Assembly (NCBI RefSeq): GCF_900129795.1
Contig: NZ_FQWW01000007.1
Coordinates: 248,001-312,000, forward strand
Direction of reading: 5' to 3'
Source of the DNA: Flavobacterium sp. CF108
GTDB lineage: Bacteria > Bacteroidota > Bacteroidia > Flavobacteriales > Flavobacteriaceae
DNA length: 64,000 bases
Below are positions 45,758-55,843 of this stretch, piece by piece. The notes under the pieces are model-generated. The model was not told where the DNA came from. It was given only the letters and a program-made list of their open reading frames with translations, and made no database searches. The position numbers and the translations under genes were made by a program. Position 1 is the first letter of the stretch, and each line of letters opens with the position of its first letter.

Positions 45758-46586
45758 AGAATACGATGGCAGCTCCAAAACAGTCTATCTGAATGCGGTA
45801 TCGAGAAAAATAGATGAGAATTTACGCACACGCCTCAATGGAATATCATTAGGGTTAGGTAATCAATATGATATCTACGATAACAATTTTAATCAAAGTA
45901 GACTTGGTGTCTTACAGAAAAATATTGGATTTAACGAAATATCTTCCGATATCAGATCTCTCTATGATTATAAAAGCGTTCCTATACGGGAACTTCGTGA
46001 AGCAATTGAAAAGAACATTCCTGCTGCGATTAGATACACATGTCAGTATTGTACATTAACACCAACAGAATCATTTGACCACTATCTGCCGCAGGAGGAA
46101 TTTCCTGAATATGTAATTCATACCAATAATCTTATTCCATGCTGTAAAACGTGTAATGGATTTAAATCGTTTGTTTGGCGTAATTTTACTGGAATGCGCT
46201 TGTTCATTAATTTGTATCGCGATCCTATCCCACAACAAAGGTTTTTATTTGTTGAGATACTCGATGAAGGAAATGGAGATATAGATTTTAGATATTATCT
46301 TGATAATTCAGCAGGAATAGATAATCAGACTTTTGGTCTTCTGTTTACTCATTTTGACAGGTTGAGACTCGAGGAGCGTATGAGGAAAAAGGCAGTGGGG
46401 ATCATATCTGAACTTGAGAATTCCATACTTAGTTCTAAATTAGGCTTAACTGATATTATTGCTGAAGTTAAAGCGACAGCAGAGAGAAATTTCGCTTCTT
46501 ATGGTTCAAATTATTGGAAATCTATAGCTGAAATTGCTTTGGTTGAAAGTCCAATATTTTTAGCACGGTTTTTAGATCAAGATTAA
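45744..46586 (+). CDS. Septu/PtuB-like HNH endonuclease
   Basis: A 280-residue nuclease. Zinc cysteines C100-x-x-C103 and C134-x-x-C137 frame the active-site strand with Asp112-His113 (SFDHYLPQ) and Asn128/Asn129 (THTNNL-type loop, IHTNNLIPCC), a standard HNH ribbon. In Septu, PtuB cuts nucleic acid after activation by PtuA. The gene starts 14 bp inside the ATPase gene, so the proteins are made together. The rest of the protein, about 90 residues before and 140 after, is helical. Confidence 0.85.
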   Translation: MKNIREYDGSSKTVYLNAVSRKIDENLRTRLNGISLGLGNQYDIYDNNFNQSRLGVLQKNIGFNEISSDIRSLYDYKSVPIRELREAIEKNIPAAIRYTCQYCTLTPTESFDHYLPQEEFPEYVIHTNNLIPCCKTCNGFKSFVWRNFTGMRLFINLYRDPIPQQRFLFVEILDEGNGDIDFRYYLDNSAGIDNQTFGLLFTHFDRLRLEERMRKKAVGIISELENSILSSKLGLTDIIAEVKATAERNFASYGSNYWKSIAEIALVESPIFLARFLDQD

Positions 46587-46632
46587 AAAAAGCGTTGAGA
46601 ACCTTAATATAAAAAAACATGGCAGTAAAACT

Positions 46633-46707
46633 ATGAAAACCCTATTCACAAAAGTATTAGGTGGAAGTATTTTGGTTCTTCTTTTAGTTTATTTCGTATA
46701 CAAATGA
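46633..46707 (+). CDS. Possible 24-residue membrane peptide
   Basis: ATG at 46633 opens MKTLFTKVLGGSILVLLLVY followed by FVYK and a stop: a basic start and one uninterrupted hydrophobic span. It sits alone in the 215-bp gap between the HNH gene and the NACHT gene, 46 bp after the HNH stop. Such short single-helix peptides occur as small envelope proteins or type I toxins. Chance occurrence cannot be excluded at this length. Confidence 0.3.
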   Translation: MKTLFTKVLGGSILVLLLVYFVYK

Positions 46708-46801
46708 ATTCATTTCGTTTTATTTGACTATACTACGGTAGTGCTAAGCAGCAACGTCAAGGACTTCTAAAATCCTTATATTTAAATATTAAATTACAAC
46801 T

Positions 46802-49800
46802 ATGACAAGTCAGGAAAAAGGAATTTTATTTGAAACCATTACAAAAGATTTTTTTGTTTTGTTATTGGAAAAAATTGGATTTACTGTTACAAAGGCTCGA
46901 GTTCAAAGAAGTGGAACCCAGCACGGATTTGATATATTAATTATATTATCAAAAGATTATACAGAAAATAAGATTTTCATAGAATGTAAAAATTATGGAT
47001 CTGATTTGTCAATTGGAAATATAGTTAGGAAAGGGCTTAGCCTGGAAGCAAATTACAGACTTGATGAAAATGATCTTTTTATTGCCATTAATCCCAAATC
47101 AAATTTTGCCAATGAAGATAATTCTGAAAAGTTGTCGCCTGTTTTAAGCAATAAATTTCCTTTCAGCTATTATGCCCTTGACCTATCTAATGGGGTCAAA
47201 GAGCTGTTTGCTTTGGACAAAGTTTTTTTTGAAGCATTATATGAAGAAGAAGTGAGCTTTGAGGTTGATGAAGAGAAAGAGTTAAACCGATTTAAAAACA
47301 TTATTTTTTCACGAAAACCTTTTAAAAAAATAATAATTAAGACAGAGGATAAAGTGAAATTCATTGGCGATTTTACCTTAGATGAGAATTATATAGAAAG
47401 AACCTTTTCCGAAGAATTAAGAAAAGAGGACAGTTATTTTAAAGATGATTCACAGGCGCTGGGTGCGCTTCTTAATGAGAACAGCCACATATTTGTTTTA
47501 GGAAACCCTGGAAGCGGTAAATCAACAGAATTGGTTAAACTGGCATTATCGAACTGGAGTGAGGGCGAAGTCACTGGTTATGTACCAATTTTTAAAAGCC
47601 TTAAAAACTTTACCAGTATCGATACTGTTGAGAGTTATTTACCGGAAAACTGGATGGATCTGAGTAAGATATTGTTGATTCTTGACGGTATCGATGAAAT
47701 ACATGATATAGAATCATTTAAGTCAAAGTTTCAGAATTTTATAGAGCGGAATGTCCACGGGAAGAAAGATTTAAAATACGTTATCAGCTGCAGAACCAAT
47801 ATATACGAAAGTATTGTTTTGGGTATTCCTCAATTTAAGACATTTTACCTTCAGGATCTTACTTATGATCAGGGTATTGAATTACTGCAGAAAAAATGCG
47901 GAAATTTTACACTTGAGACCAGATTTAATGTTTTTCTAAAAACTCCATTTTTAATTGACATACTTGCAGATTATATCACGGTGGAAAAAGAAGGCCCGAG
48001 CAGTACTGCCAAGCTGTGGAAAGTATATATTGACAAAAGGCTTACCCATGACAAAAAAGATAAGCTTGTAAAGATTTCAATAGATCCTCTTTTGATAAAA
48101 AAATATTCTAAAAAAACGGCATTGATTAACGAGCTGATGAAAACGAGCGTCTTTGACGAAGAAATTTTATATGCAATTTTAAAAGAAAATTCTGCAGACC
48201 TAAATGAATTTAAAAAGAACCCTTTACTGGATAAGATTGCCAATGAGGATGTATGGTTTTTTGAACATAGAAATATTCAGGAGTATTTTGCAGCACTTGT
48301 ATTGTCAGAATTGAGTTTTGAGAGGATTAAAGACTTTATTGTAATTACAGAAAGCAGCAAAACACATCCTTCTCTGTTTAATACGATCTCGTTTCTTTTG
48401 AATATTATTGAAGGACAGTCTTATGAGGATCTGGTAAAATGGCTTGCAGATAATGAACCTGAATTATTGTTTAAAGCTGATTCAGACAGGACAGGTGCTT
48501 TTCAGGTTCCGGTCTTTAAGCACTATTTTACAAAACAATGCATTGAAAAGGGATTTTGGATCAGCACCAACAGAACATTTTCGGCACTGGAAATTGCAAG
48601 ATTTGGAGACTGTGAGGAGAATTTAGAATTTTTGCTAAAGCTGGTGCAAGATGACAAGTGCCATTTCAGGATTGTGATTTCGGCTTTAAATTTATTGAAC
48701 TTTTTTACAATAGGGCATCAGTATCATCATCAGGTAAAGAATCTTTTTATTGATAAACTAGGCAATAAAACAATTTCAAACTCAATTAAAGCGGCTGTTA
48801 TAAGATGCAGTATGCATCATCAATTTTTGGCTGAAAATCAGGATTATTTAAATACAGTGTTTTCTATTTTCAAGTTGGAAGACAACCAGGAGATCAACAA
48901 TGCACTGCTTTCTATGATTAGAAATTATAAAAAAATCGGTGATTTCTTCTGGTATATAAAAGGTGAATTCTTGAGAATACACAATATTGTAAAAAGAAGT
49001 GATGTTGATGATGTAGTAAGAGGCAATAATGGGATTATGGATGATATTATTGTTAAAATAAAAGATTCATCTCATTTTATAGAATTAATAAGCTTTTATT
49101 TTAATGATGAGTTTAAGCTTTCTTTTAGAAAAAACTTTTCTTCTGAACTTGTTGAGAGGTTTTTAGAGTTTAGCAGATCAGAAGAGGATTTTGTTACCCG
49201 TTTTTTAAAAGCGATTAATGGTAAAACAAATTATTATGTGCGTGACAACACACTTTTTGAGATTCTTGTCAAATGTGAAAAGGCTTTGGAGTGTTCTGTT
49301 TATTTAATTGAAAACAACCCTTTTGAGAAAGCAAGGGTAATTCTTGCGCGTATTGCTGACAGAAGCGTGCTCGAACTTATACGGGACCAGTTTCAAAAGC
49401 AGCTTATAAATTCTGAAGAGATACATGCTTTCAGGAACAATCTATGGTTCCAGAAGAAGAAAGCCAGTTATGAATTTGAAGCTGTAATGGAAGAAAGCGG
49501 TTTTAAGTTTGACAAGCCACTTTTAAAAGAAGAAGGCCTTGAGGAACTTCAGGCCGAAAATAATAGGAAAATTCAAATAAATTTTGATATTCTCTTTGAC
49601 AAGACAACACTACTGAATGAAATCAAAGTCATATTTAAAGAAAATAATTTAATAATTGGTGAACAGGAAATTAGAAAAATCGAGAATGAGTGGTATGATA
49701 ATGAAGACAACTGGAGCGGCTCTATTGATTCATCTATAAGTATCCTGCATACATTAGTTTATGCGTATGGAAGGCCGCTAAGTTATGCCGAAGTCGAGGA

Positions 49801-50944
49801 TATTCTGCAGGACGGCCATGTGCAATTTCATGAGATTGAAGAATTAATAAAGCATAATGTCAATTCAAATATCAGATTTACTGTTTCAAAAGACCAGGAA
49901 AAGGCAATAAAGTCCTGGTGCGTTAAAGCATCTTCAGAAATTGGTTTCAATAAAATTATTATCACAAACGATGAAAATGAGTTTTTTTACGGGGCGGATT
50001 ATTCTAAATTCAGGACTATTTTTGATTTTTTTGAAAAGTATGATTTCGAGTTGCCAAAGGATTTTTTGCTAAACTCACTTGAGTATTTTGATTTTGATTG
50101 GGCTGACCGAAAGAATCAGGAAGAATCATTTTTTAAACTGATCAGCAAAATCAATGATGCTGATTTGGCAGGGGAAAGAATTGCAGACAATATTAGAAAT
50201 AAAAAATTATTTTACAATGCAGAAGAAAGACATATAGATTTTGCCTTAAATTATAATCTGCAGGATACGTTTTCTAAAATCAGGGAATACCTGAAAGAGC
50301 AAGGACCGGACCGTAATTTTGAAAAAAGATTAGAAAAGTATTTTGATCTGACCGGGGATATCGACCTGATGAAAGAATGCTGTGCGGATGTATCATCTCA
50401 TAAATGCTGGCCGGCAATTAATATTTTAACCAAGCTTGGCAGAGAAACTGATTTTTGTGTGAGTAAAGCTATTGATTACCTTGAACTGCCTGTTGATGAT
50501 AAGAAATATTATGTTTCCGAAGCCCTTCTTTTGTTGTTTCAGCAGAACAGAAAAGAAGCTGTTATATATTATACAGCAATGCTTAAACATGATTTAACTC
50601 ATTTGACATATCATACGAATTATTCTATAGTAGATTATAAATCTTTAGAAGAAATGTTTTTTGAGATTTATAGTTATGGACCCGATCGGAATAAATTTAA
50701 TAACAGCGGTGCCTTTTTAACTGCGTATGTTTCAAATTTGTCTGAAAGCGACCAGGGCTATGAAAACACCCAAAAGGTATTGAACAATATCAAGGAAAAG
50801 CTCAATAAGAAAGACCATGATTCAGAATTGTTTCACATACATGCACTTTTAGACCATTCAACAAACGGCTATATCAATTCAAAATCAAAATCAATGAATT
50901 TCGAAAATGCCTTACGAAAAACAGAAGAAATTACCAGTAGATAA
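46802..50944 (+). CDS. Mrr-like nuclease-NACHT STAND NTPase (Avs/bNACHT-like)
   Basis: A 1380-residue protein. The N-terminal ~130 residues are a restriction-endonuclease-like domain: Glu11 (FETITKDFF), Asp44 (HGFDILI) and Glu61-Cys-Lys63 (FIECKNYG). The NACHT module follows, with Walker A GNPGSGKS (234-241), Walker B LLILDGIDEI (Asp295, Asp298-Glu299) and the closing motif FEHRNIQEYFAA (487-498). Some 880 helical residues form the probable sensor, which in Avs proteins binds phage proteins. Predicted immune receptor that triggers DNA cleavage. It stands alone on its strand, convergent with the next giant gene. Confidence 0.82.
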   Translation: MTSQEKGILFETITKDFFVLLLEKIGFTVTKARVQRSGTQHGFDILIILSKDYTENKIFIECKNYGSDLSIGNIVRKGLSLEANYRLDENDLFIAINPKSNFANEDNSEKLSPVLSNKFPFSYYALDLSNGVKELFALDKVFFEALYEEEVSFEVDEEKELNRFKNIIFSRKPFKKIIIKTEDKVKFIGDFTLDENYIERTFSEELRKEDSYFKDDSQALGALLNENSHIFVLGNPGSGKSTELVKLALSNWSEGEVTGYVPIFKSLKNFTSIDTVESYLPENWMDLSKILLILDGIDEIHDIESFKSKFQNFIERNVHGKKDLKYVISCRTNIYESIVLGIPQFKTFYLQDLTYDQGIELLQKKCGNFTLETRFNVFLKTPFLIDILADYITVEKEGPSSTAKLWKVYIDKRLTHDKKDKLVKISIDPLLIKKYSKKTALINELMKTSVFDEEILYAILKENSADLNEFKKNPLLDKIANEDVWFFEHRNIQEYFAALVLSELSFERIKDFIVITESSKTHPSLFNTISFLLNIIEGQSYEDLVKWLADNEPELLFKADSDRTGAFQVPVFKHYFTKQCIEKGFWISTNRTFSALEIARFGDCEENLEFLLKLVQDDKCHFRIVISALNLLNFFTIGHQYHHQVKNLFIDKLGNKTISNSIKAAVIRCSMHHQFLAENQDYLNTVFSIFKLEDNQEINNALLSMIRNYKKIGDFFWYIKGEFLRIHNIVKRSDVDDVVRGNNGIMDDIIVKIKDSSHFIELISFYFNDEFKLSFRKNFSSELVERFLEFSRSEEDFVTRFLKAINGKTNYYVRDNTLFEILVKCEKALECSVYLIENNPFEKARVILARIADRSVLELIRDQFQKQLINSEEIHAFRNNLWFQKKKASYEFEAVMEESGFKFDKPLLKEEGLEELQAENNRKIQINFDILFDKTTLLNEIKVIFKENNLIIGEQEIRKIENEWYDNEDNWSGSIDSSISILHTLVYAYGRPLSYAEVEDILQDGHVQFHEIEELIKHNVNSNIRFTVSKDQEKAIKSWCVKASSEIGFNKIIITNDENEFFYGADYSKFRTIFDFFEKYDFELPKDFLLNSLEYFDFDWADRKNQEESFFKLISKINDADLAGERIADNIRNKKLFYNAEERHIDFALNYNLQDTFSKIREYLKEQGPDRNFEKRLEKYFDLTGDIDLMKECCADVSSHKCWPAINILTKLGRETDFCVSKAIDYLELPVDDKKYYVSEALLLLFQQNRKEAVIYYTAMLKHDLTHLTYHTNYSIVDYKSLEEMFFEIYSYGPDRNKFNNSGAFLTAYVSNLSESDQGYENTQKVLNNIKEKLNKKDHDSELFHIHALLDHSTNGYINSKSKSMNFENALRKTEEITSR

Positions 50945-51058
50945 GAAAATCATTTTCAAGTATTTTTTGTTTTGAATAAAATGCTTTTGTGCGGGTTTAG
51001 ATTTGCCTTTCAACTGCCACCAGGATATTTAAATCCTTTGTTTTAAGTTTTTATAAAT

Positions 51059-54000
51059 TTAGGAAAGTTCTTCAAGTATTTTTTCTGAAATATTTCTGTA
51101 TCTGTAATCTTTGAGCATCAAGCTGAAGGATTCCAATAGGAGTTTTCTTGTCTGTTTGCTTCTGGAATCATTGTCTTTTATGGCATTAAATGCGACCGCG
51201 ACAAACTTAGTAAGACCATCAGTACGTCTTAGAAACGTTTGAATTCTGATCTTATTAGTTTGTTTTTGTAATGCCTTGTTAAAAAGCTCGACGCTTTGAA
51301 AAGGATAACCATTGCACTGAAGTGTAAGATATGATACCATTCCGTCAGAAAGTTCGAAATTATCTTTCTCGATAAATGCCTGAAGAAATTCAAAAATGTC
51401 ATTGAGTTTTATATGGTCCATCTGTGAATAATTAAAACTGATTTTATCTTCGGCTTGAAAAACATCAAGCAGATACATCAACAGCAGTTGTGATTTTTGC
51501 TTCGAGTTCTCATCATGATAATAATGTTTGGAAATTTGCCTTACAGCATAAGCCCGACTGTGTCCATTGATCCTTAAAAAACTGTGCAGCAGTAGTTCTG
51601 CTTCAGGACGATTAAAGAGGTATGAAAAATATAGTATTGAAAAAAGCCATTGTGAATCCTGGACTCCGAGCTCGGGGGCTTGAATGAGTTTTAAAAAAAC
51701 GGGCTTTAAATCTGTAAAGTTTACACTGACCATATACTGAAGCGACCAGATAGAGGAGGCGGCAACATATATATTTTCTTCTCTGGTCAGCGAAGCATTA
51801 AAAAGGGCATAGGCACGCTCTTTATTAAGGCTGTTAAGATAAGCAAAACGATATAGGATACAAGCTTTGGCCTCATCAGGACCATCTTCAAGTATTTTCT
51901 CAAGTGTTTCAAAAACAATGCTCTCCAGTTCGCCTCTGTCTGCATGAATAAGCCCTGAGATGGCGGTGCCGAATGTGTTATTGCGTCCTTTTAGTGCAAT
52001 TCCGTCAAAGGATGTACCTTTAGCCGGGTCAGCGGTAAAGGTTTTTATAGATTTAAAATCAAGTGCTGCATCTACAATAAATTGAAGTGTGGCAGTATCA
52101 TAGGTTCCTTTTTTTAGAAGTGCTGCGGCAGTCTGAACTGCATAATCTTTATAATATTCAGTTTCAGTTTCAGGCATAATCTGCCTAAAGAGTGGGAGTA
52201 TAATTTTTGGTTCACAAGAGGATTCTGACAACCCCATAAGTCCCATTAAAGGATAATCAGTATCAATTTTTGAATCATCTAACGCAGATTTTATGATCTC
52301 AATTTTTAATGCATAAGGCTCTGTTTTACAGAAATCGCGAAAAGCTCTCGAATGGTCATAAATTCCACCTTTCAATGAATCGTTACCGGATCTTTCTGCA
52401 TTTTTATGATATTTTTTAAAAGAACCAATCCAGTTTTTATGGCTCATTTTTGCAAAACGTTCTTCAGATATAGGAGGAAAGATGCCTGAAGAAATCAAAT
52501 TTCCTGAATAGCGTTTTTCTGTAACAGTTCCAAATTTGCGTTGAAGCTCCAGATATTTTTTAAGGAGAATCGGATCTGTATCTATTTCTGTTTTTGGGAT
52601 TCTTTCAAGCAGCAGATATTGGCAGTAACCAACGAAAAGATGTTTATACTTTTTGGTCCCGTCATTGTAGATTCTTATTTCCTTTTTAAGTCTTATATCT
52701 TTTATCGTACTGATTACTGTGTTTTTTTGCAGACTATCAAAATAAGGGAATGCTTTTTCAAATACTTCCCTGAACTCAATACCAAAATCACATGAAGTTA
52801 TAAACAGGGAATGCGTATTGACATGTTTGAAGAGATCAAAAATTGTATCCTTGTATTTTTCTTCTTTTCCTGCTGCTGCATAGATGATCAGCCTAAGGAC
52901 AGGCTCGAAGGTTGAAGTTTTATGAACCTGAATAAAATCCATAAGCACTTCATTTTTTTCTCCTGCACAGTTTCTAAGGCAGACAGCCAGAATTCTGTAG
53001 CAAATCTCCATTCCCTGAAGTGTATCCTCATTATCAAAGTCAACGTCATAAAGATAAACTGTACTATATATTTCGGTATCGTGCTTGTCAGAAGTTTTCA
53101 AATGATCTTTAAGAGTATTTTGAAGCTTTGGAATCATCTGCTCTGGGATTTTTTCTGAGAGTAATTTTAGTATTGCCTGCCCCTGGTAACTAATGTCGAT
53201 CTGCTCGTCAAAGTAATTGCCCGATAAAAGAGACTTCTGAATTTTTTCCAGACAGTAGCAAGGATCAAATTCAGCAATTCTGTGAAGTATTGTCATATAT
53301 TCTTCCGAATGGGTGTCATACAGATATTCACAGCGCTCCATAAGCTTCAAAGCTATCGGATTAGTCCAATTGTCAATATAATAGAGTATTCCGGATATAA
53401 ATTTTTCATCTTTTAGTCCTTCCAGGAATCTCCATACAATTGAATCTTCCACGGCAGTGTATGAGGCAAGAAAAAGCTCGCAGCTTCTTCTGCGGTCCAG
53501 CTGATCGTCTCGATTTCGATCTGCATGCAGTTCAGGTTCCAAACCATTTTGTCCTTGTGTATTTTCAGCATTAAGAAAATCCAGTAAATTTGATTCAATA
53601 GCAATGCGTAGCCAGTCCTCTGACCGGGCATGCTGCAGAAACAAGATATTAAATTCCATATTTTCTGAGGCGACTTTCATTACCATGTCAGCTTCCTGAT
53701 CAGAAGGATTTTCTATGAATACCAGCCAACAGAAAACCATATGCCGGACATGATGCATTATTTCCGGATCATCGAAGAGCTCTCTGAGGGTCTGATGGTA
53801 AAGGTCAGGGTTGTAATCCCTTAAATAATGAAATATCATCTTAACGGCAGATCTGATCAGTATGGACTGCTCCTGATTTTTGATGTAATCAATAAGCTCG
53901 CTGCCTTTTTCAACAAAACGTTTTGAGAAAGTAAAGTCGTAGAAAGTCTGGTGAAAGAACTGGATATAATTTTCTTCTCTTTTGATTAGTCTTTCACTTT

Positions 54001-55642
54001 CAAGATAACGGAGTTCTTTTGCATATTCTTCAAACTGTGCTGCGATTATGGTAATACGCTGAAATTTGAACATGCTCTCAGCGATCTTGTAGAGCAGTTT
54101 TTTTACTTTTTTTGCAGTGACAGGATGTTTGTGAGGAATGTCTGTTACTTTAATGCTCCATAATTCCGTGTAGAGATCCTGAAGGGAGTTAACTGATAGA
54201 ATGTTCCCTTTGGATTTGGCAATTCTTGAGAAAATATTAAGATGATTAGGTGTGCGAAGCAGTGAAAGCAGTTTTGCATTAACCTGTGATCTTTGGATCC
54301 CAAGTTTATCGAGTTGTTGCAGTATAAGATCATCATTAAGAGGAGCTACCGTTATTGTCTTGATATTTCTATAAGCTCTAAAAGCAGGATCATAATGAAG
54401 GTCAAATATCCGTACCGATATAATAATCCTTACATTAGGATCGTAGGTGAATTTTTCAACCAGAGACCTAAAGACCTCCAGATAATTTCTGTCAGAGGAC
54501 ATGGATTGTGAAAGCGCATCGATTTGATCGATCAGTATTACGACCTTTTGATACTTAATCTTACATAAATCGATAAACTGAACTACTGGTAGGGAAAGTC
54601 CAATTTTATGCTGGAGGTCCAGTAGATTGGATGACTGGAGTTTATCGGCTTTAAGTCCAAGTACCGGAATTCCCTGCAAAGTGATAGTATCGTAAAGATC
54701 CTTAAGAATTACAGTTTTTCCTTTTCCTGCATTTCCCGCCAGCATACAGATATTGAGCTGCCGGTCTGATTGATCAATCTGTGCAGGCTGTGTGATCCAG
54801 TCATGAAGTAATCTAGTTTCTTCCCGCTCTATGTGGGAATCTGGAATATCGTCAAATTCATTTTTCTCGATTTTTAAACTTGAGGAGCCTTTTTGGAGTT
54901 CATTTTGAATTCTTTGCAGATCAAATTTAGGATCTAAAATGCTGCTTAATTGTTCTTGTAATTTTATTATTTCAGAATTATCTACAACAGTGAGTACATT
55001 GAAAAATAAAGGAATTAAACTCTTGCAAGCGGACTCAAAAAGGATGCTGTCAAGATCCTGAGGAATTATTTTCCTTACTTTTATTTTAGAGAAAATTTCA
55101 CTTACCAGAGGGTTTACATTTTGTATTTCAAGACTGGCAAGAGTTGGATTTTTTATATTTTTGGCAACCCATTTATAAAGATCAGCGTCAACAGGAGCAA
55201 GGCGGTTAAAATCATCTATAAAATTGCTGCACTCCAGAGAAAATCCGGAAGATACCGCTATATAATAATGGAAGTCATCAGTATCTGGCAGAAGTTCTTC
55301 ATCAATGATGCTGTAAAGAACATATTTAGTTATTTCTTCGGCAAACTGTTGTTTATTTAATGGAGAGGCATATTTTTTGCATTGAATCAAGCCTGTGTTA
55401 GAGTCATTTTTTCTCAAAGCGCAGTCTCTGCCCTGATCCCTGACACCAGACATAAGGCTAATATTATCAAATGGAAATTCCGTACTGTTTAGTTTTGGCC
55501 TGTATATGCTATAGAGTAGCTCTTCAAATCTCCTGTGGTCAAGATCGTTGTAAGGGAACGATTTACCGGCCAGAGGCTGGGGTTTATCATGTTCGTTTTT
55601 CAGGTTATCCAGATTTGGAATTTCGTAGGTTACAAGAGACAT
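51059..55642 (-). CDS. PD-(D/E)XK nuclease-STAND NTPase with repeat sensor
   Basis: A 1527-residue protein. A restriction-endonuclease-like domain is at about 28-130: Glu40/41 (RRFEELLYSIY), Asp73 (RDQGRDCAL) and Gln87-Cys-Lys89 (GLIQCKKY), the Q-x-K variant of E-x-K. The STAND ATPase has Walker A GNAGKGKT (303-310) and Walker B VVILIDQIDAL (Asp372, Asp375). About 900 C-terminal residues are helical, HEAT-like, probably the sensor. Divergent from the SMEK gene, convergent with the NACHT gene. Resembles Avs-type receptors; exact class not assigned. Confidence 0.78.
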   Translation of the reverse strand: MSLVTYEIPNLDNLKNEHDKPQPLAGKSFPYNDLDHRRFEELLYSIYRPKLNSTEFPFDNISLMSGVRDQGRDCALRKNDSNTGLIQCKKYASPLNKQQFAEEITKYVLYSIIDEELLPDTDDFHYYIAVSSGFSLECSNFIDDFNRLAPVDADLYKWVAKNIKNPTLASLEIQNVNPLVSEIFSKIKVRKIIPQDLDSILFESACKSLIPLFFNVLTVVDNSEIIKLQEQLSSILDPKFDLQRIQNELQKGSSSLKIEKNEFDDIPDSHIEREETRLLHDWITQPAQIDQSDRQLNICMLAGNAGKGKTVILKDLYDTITLQGIPVLGLKADKLQSSNLLDLQHKIGLSLPVVQFIDLCKIKYQKVVILIDQIDALSQSMSSDRNYLEVFRSLVEKFTYDPNVRIIISVRIFDLHYDPAFRAYRNIKTITVAPLNDDLILQQLDKLGIQRSQVNAKLLSLLRTPNHLNIFSRIAKSKGNILSVNSLQDLYTELWSIKVTDIPHKHPVTAKKVKKLLYKIAESMFKFQRITIIAAQFEEYAKELRYLESERLIKREENYIQFFHQTFYDFTFSKRFVEKGSELIDYIKNQEQSILIRSAVKMIFHYLRDYNPDLYHQTLRELFDDPEIMHHVRHMVFCWLVFIENPSDQEADMVMKVASENMEFNILFLQHARSEDWLRIAIESNLLDFLNAENTQGQNGLEPELHADRNRDDQLDRRRSCELFLASYTAVEDSIVWRFLEGLKDEKFISGILYYIDNWTNPIALKLMERCEYLYDTHSEEYMTILHRIAEFDPCYCLEKIQKSLLSGNYFDEQIDISYQGQAILKLLSEKIPEQMIPKLQNTLKDHLKTSDKHDTEIYSTVYLYDVDFDNEDTLQGMEICYRILAVCLRNCAGEKNEVLMDFIQVHKTSTFEPVLRLIIYAAAGKEEKYKDTIFDLFKHVNTHSLFITSCDFGIEFREVFEKAFPYFDSLQKNTVISTIKDIRLKKEIRIYNDGTKKYKHLFVGYCQYLLLERIPKTEIDTDPILLKKYLELQRKFGTVTEKRYSGNLISSGIFPPISEERFAKMSHKNWIGSFKKYHKNAERSGNDSLKGGIYDHSRAFRDFCKTEPYALKIEIIKSALDDSKIDTDYPLMGLMGLSESSCEPKIILPLFRQIMPETETEYYKDYAVQTAAALLKKGTYDTATLQFIVDAALDFKSIKTFTADPAKGTSFDGIALKGRNNTFGTAISGLIHADRGELESIVFETLEKILEDGPDEAKACILYRFAYLNSLNKERAYALFNASLTREENIYVAASSIWSLQYMVSVNFTDLKPVFLKLIQAPELGVQDSQWLFSILYFSYLFNRPEAELLLHSFLRINGHSRAYAVRQISKHYYHDENSKQKSQLLLMYLLDVFQAEDKISFNYSQMDHIKLNDIFEFLQAFIEKDNFELSDGMVSYLTLQCNGYPFQSVELFNKALQKQTNKIRIQTFLRRTDGLTKFVAVAFNAIKDNDSRSKQTRKLLLESFSLMLKDYRYRNISEKILEELS

Positions 55643-55843
55643 CTAAAGACTGTATTGGAATGATAATTAGCAAAAGTCATTAAGGTAAAAGTACGTAAAT
55701 ATTAATGAATTCAAAATTGAGAATTTAATCGGTTAGCTTAAATTTTATTTAAAAGAAGTAAATCCGAATCACCAAAAAATAAAATGAGATTACAATATCC
55801 GTTGAGTTGGAATATATTATTTTTACGTTTCAAATTTTAGGAA

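Noticed and set aside
51022..51037. Terminator between the convergent NACHT and STAND genes
   Set aside because: Only a 5-bp AT-rich stem; too weak to call.
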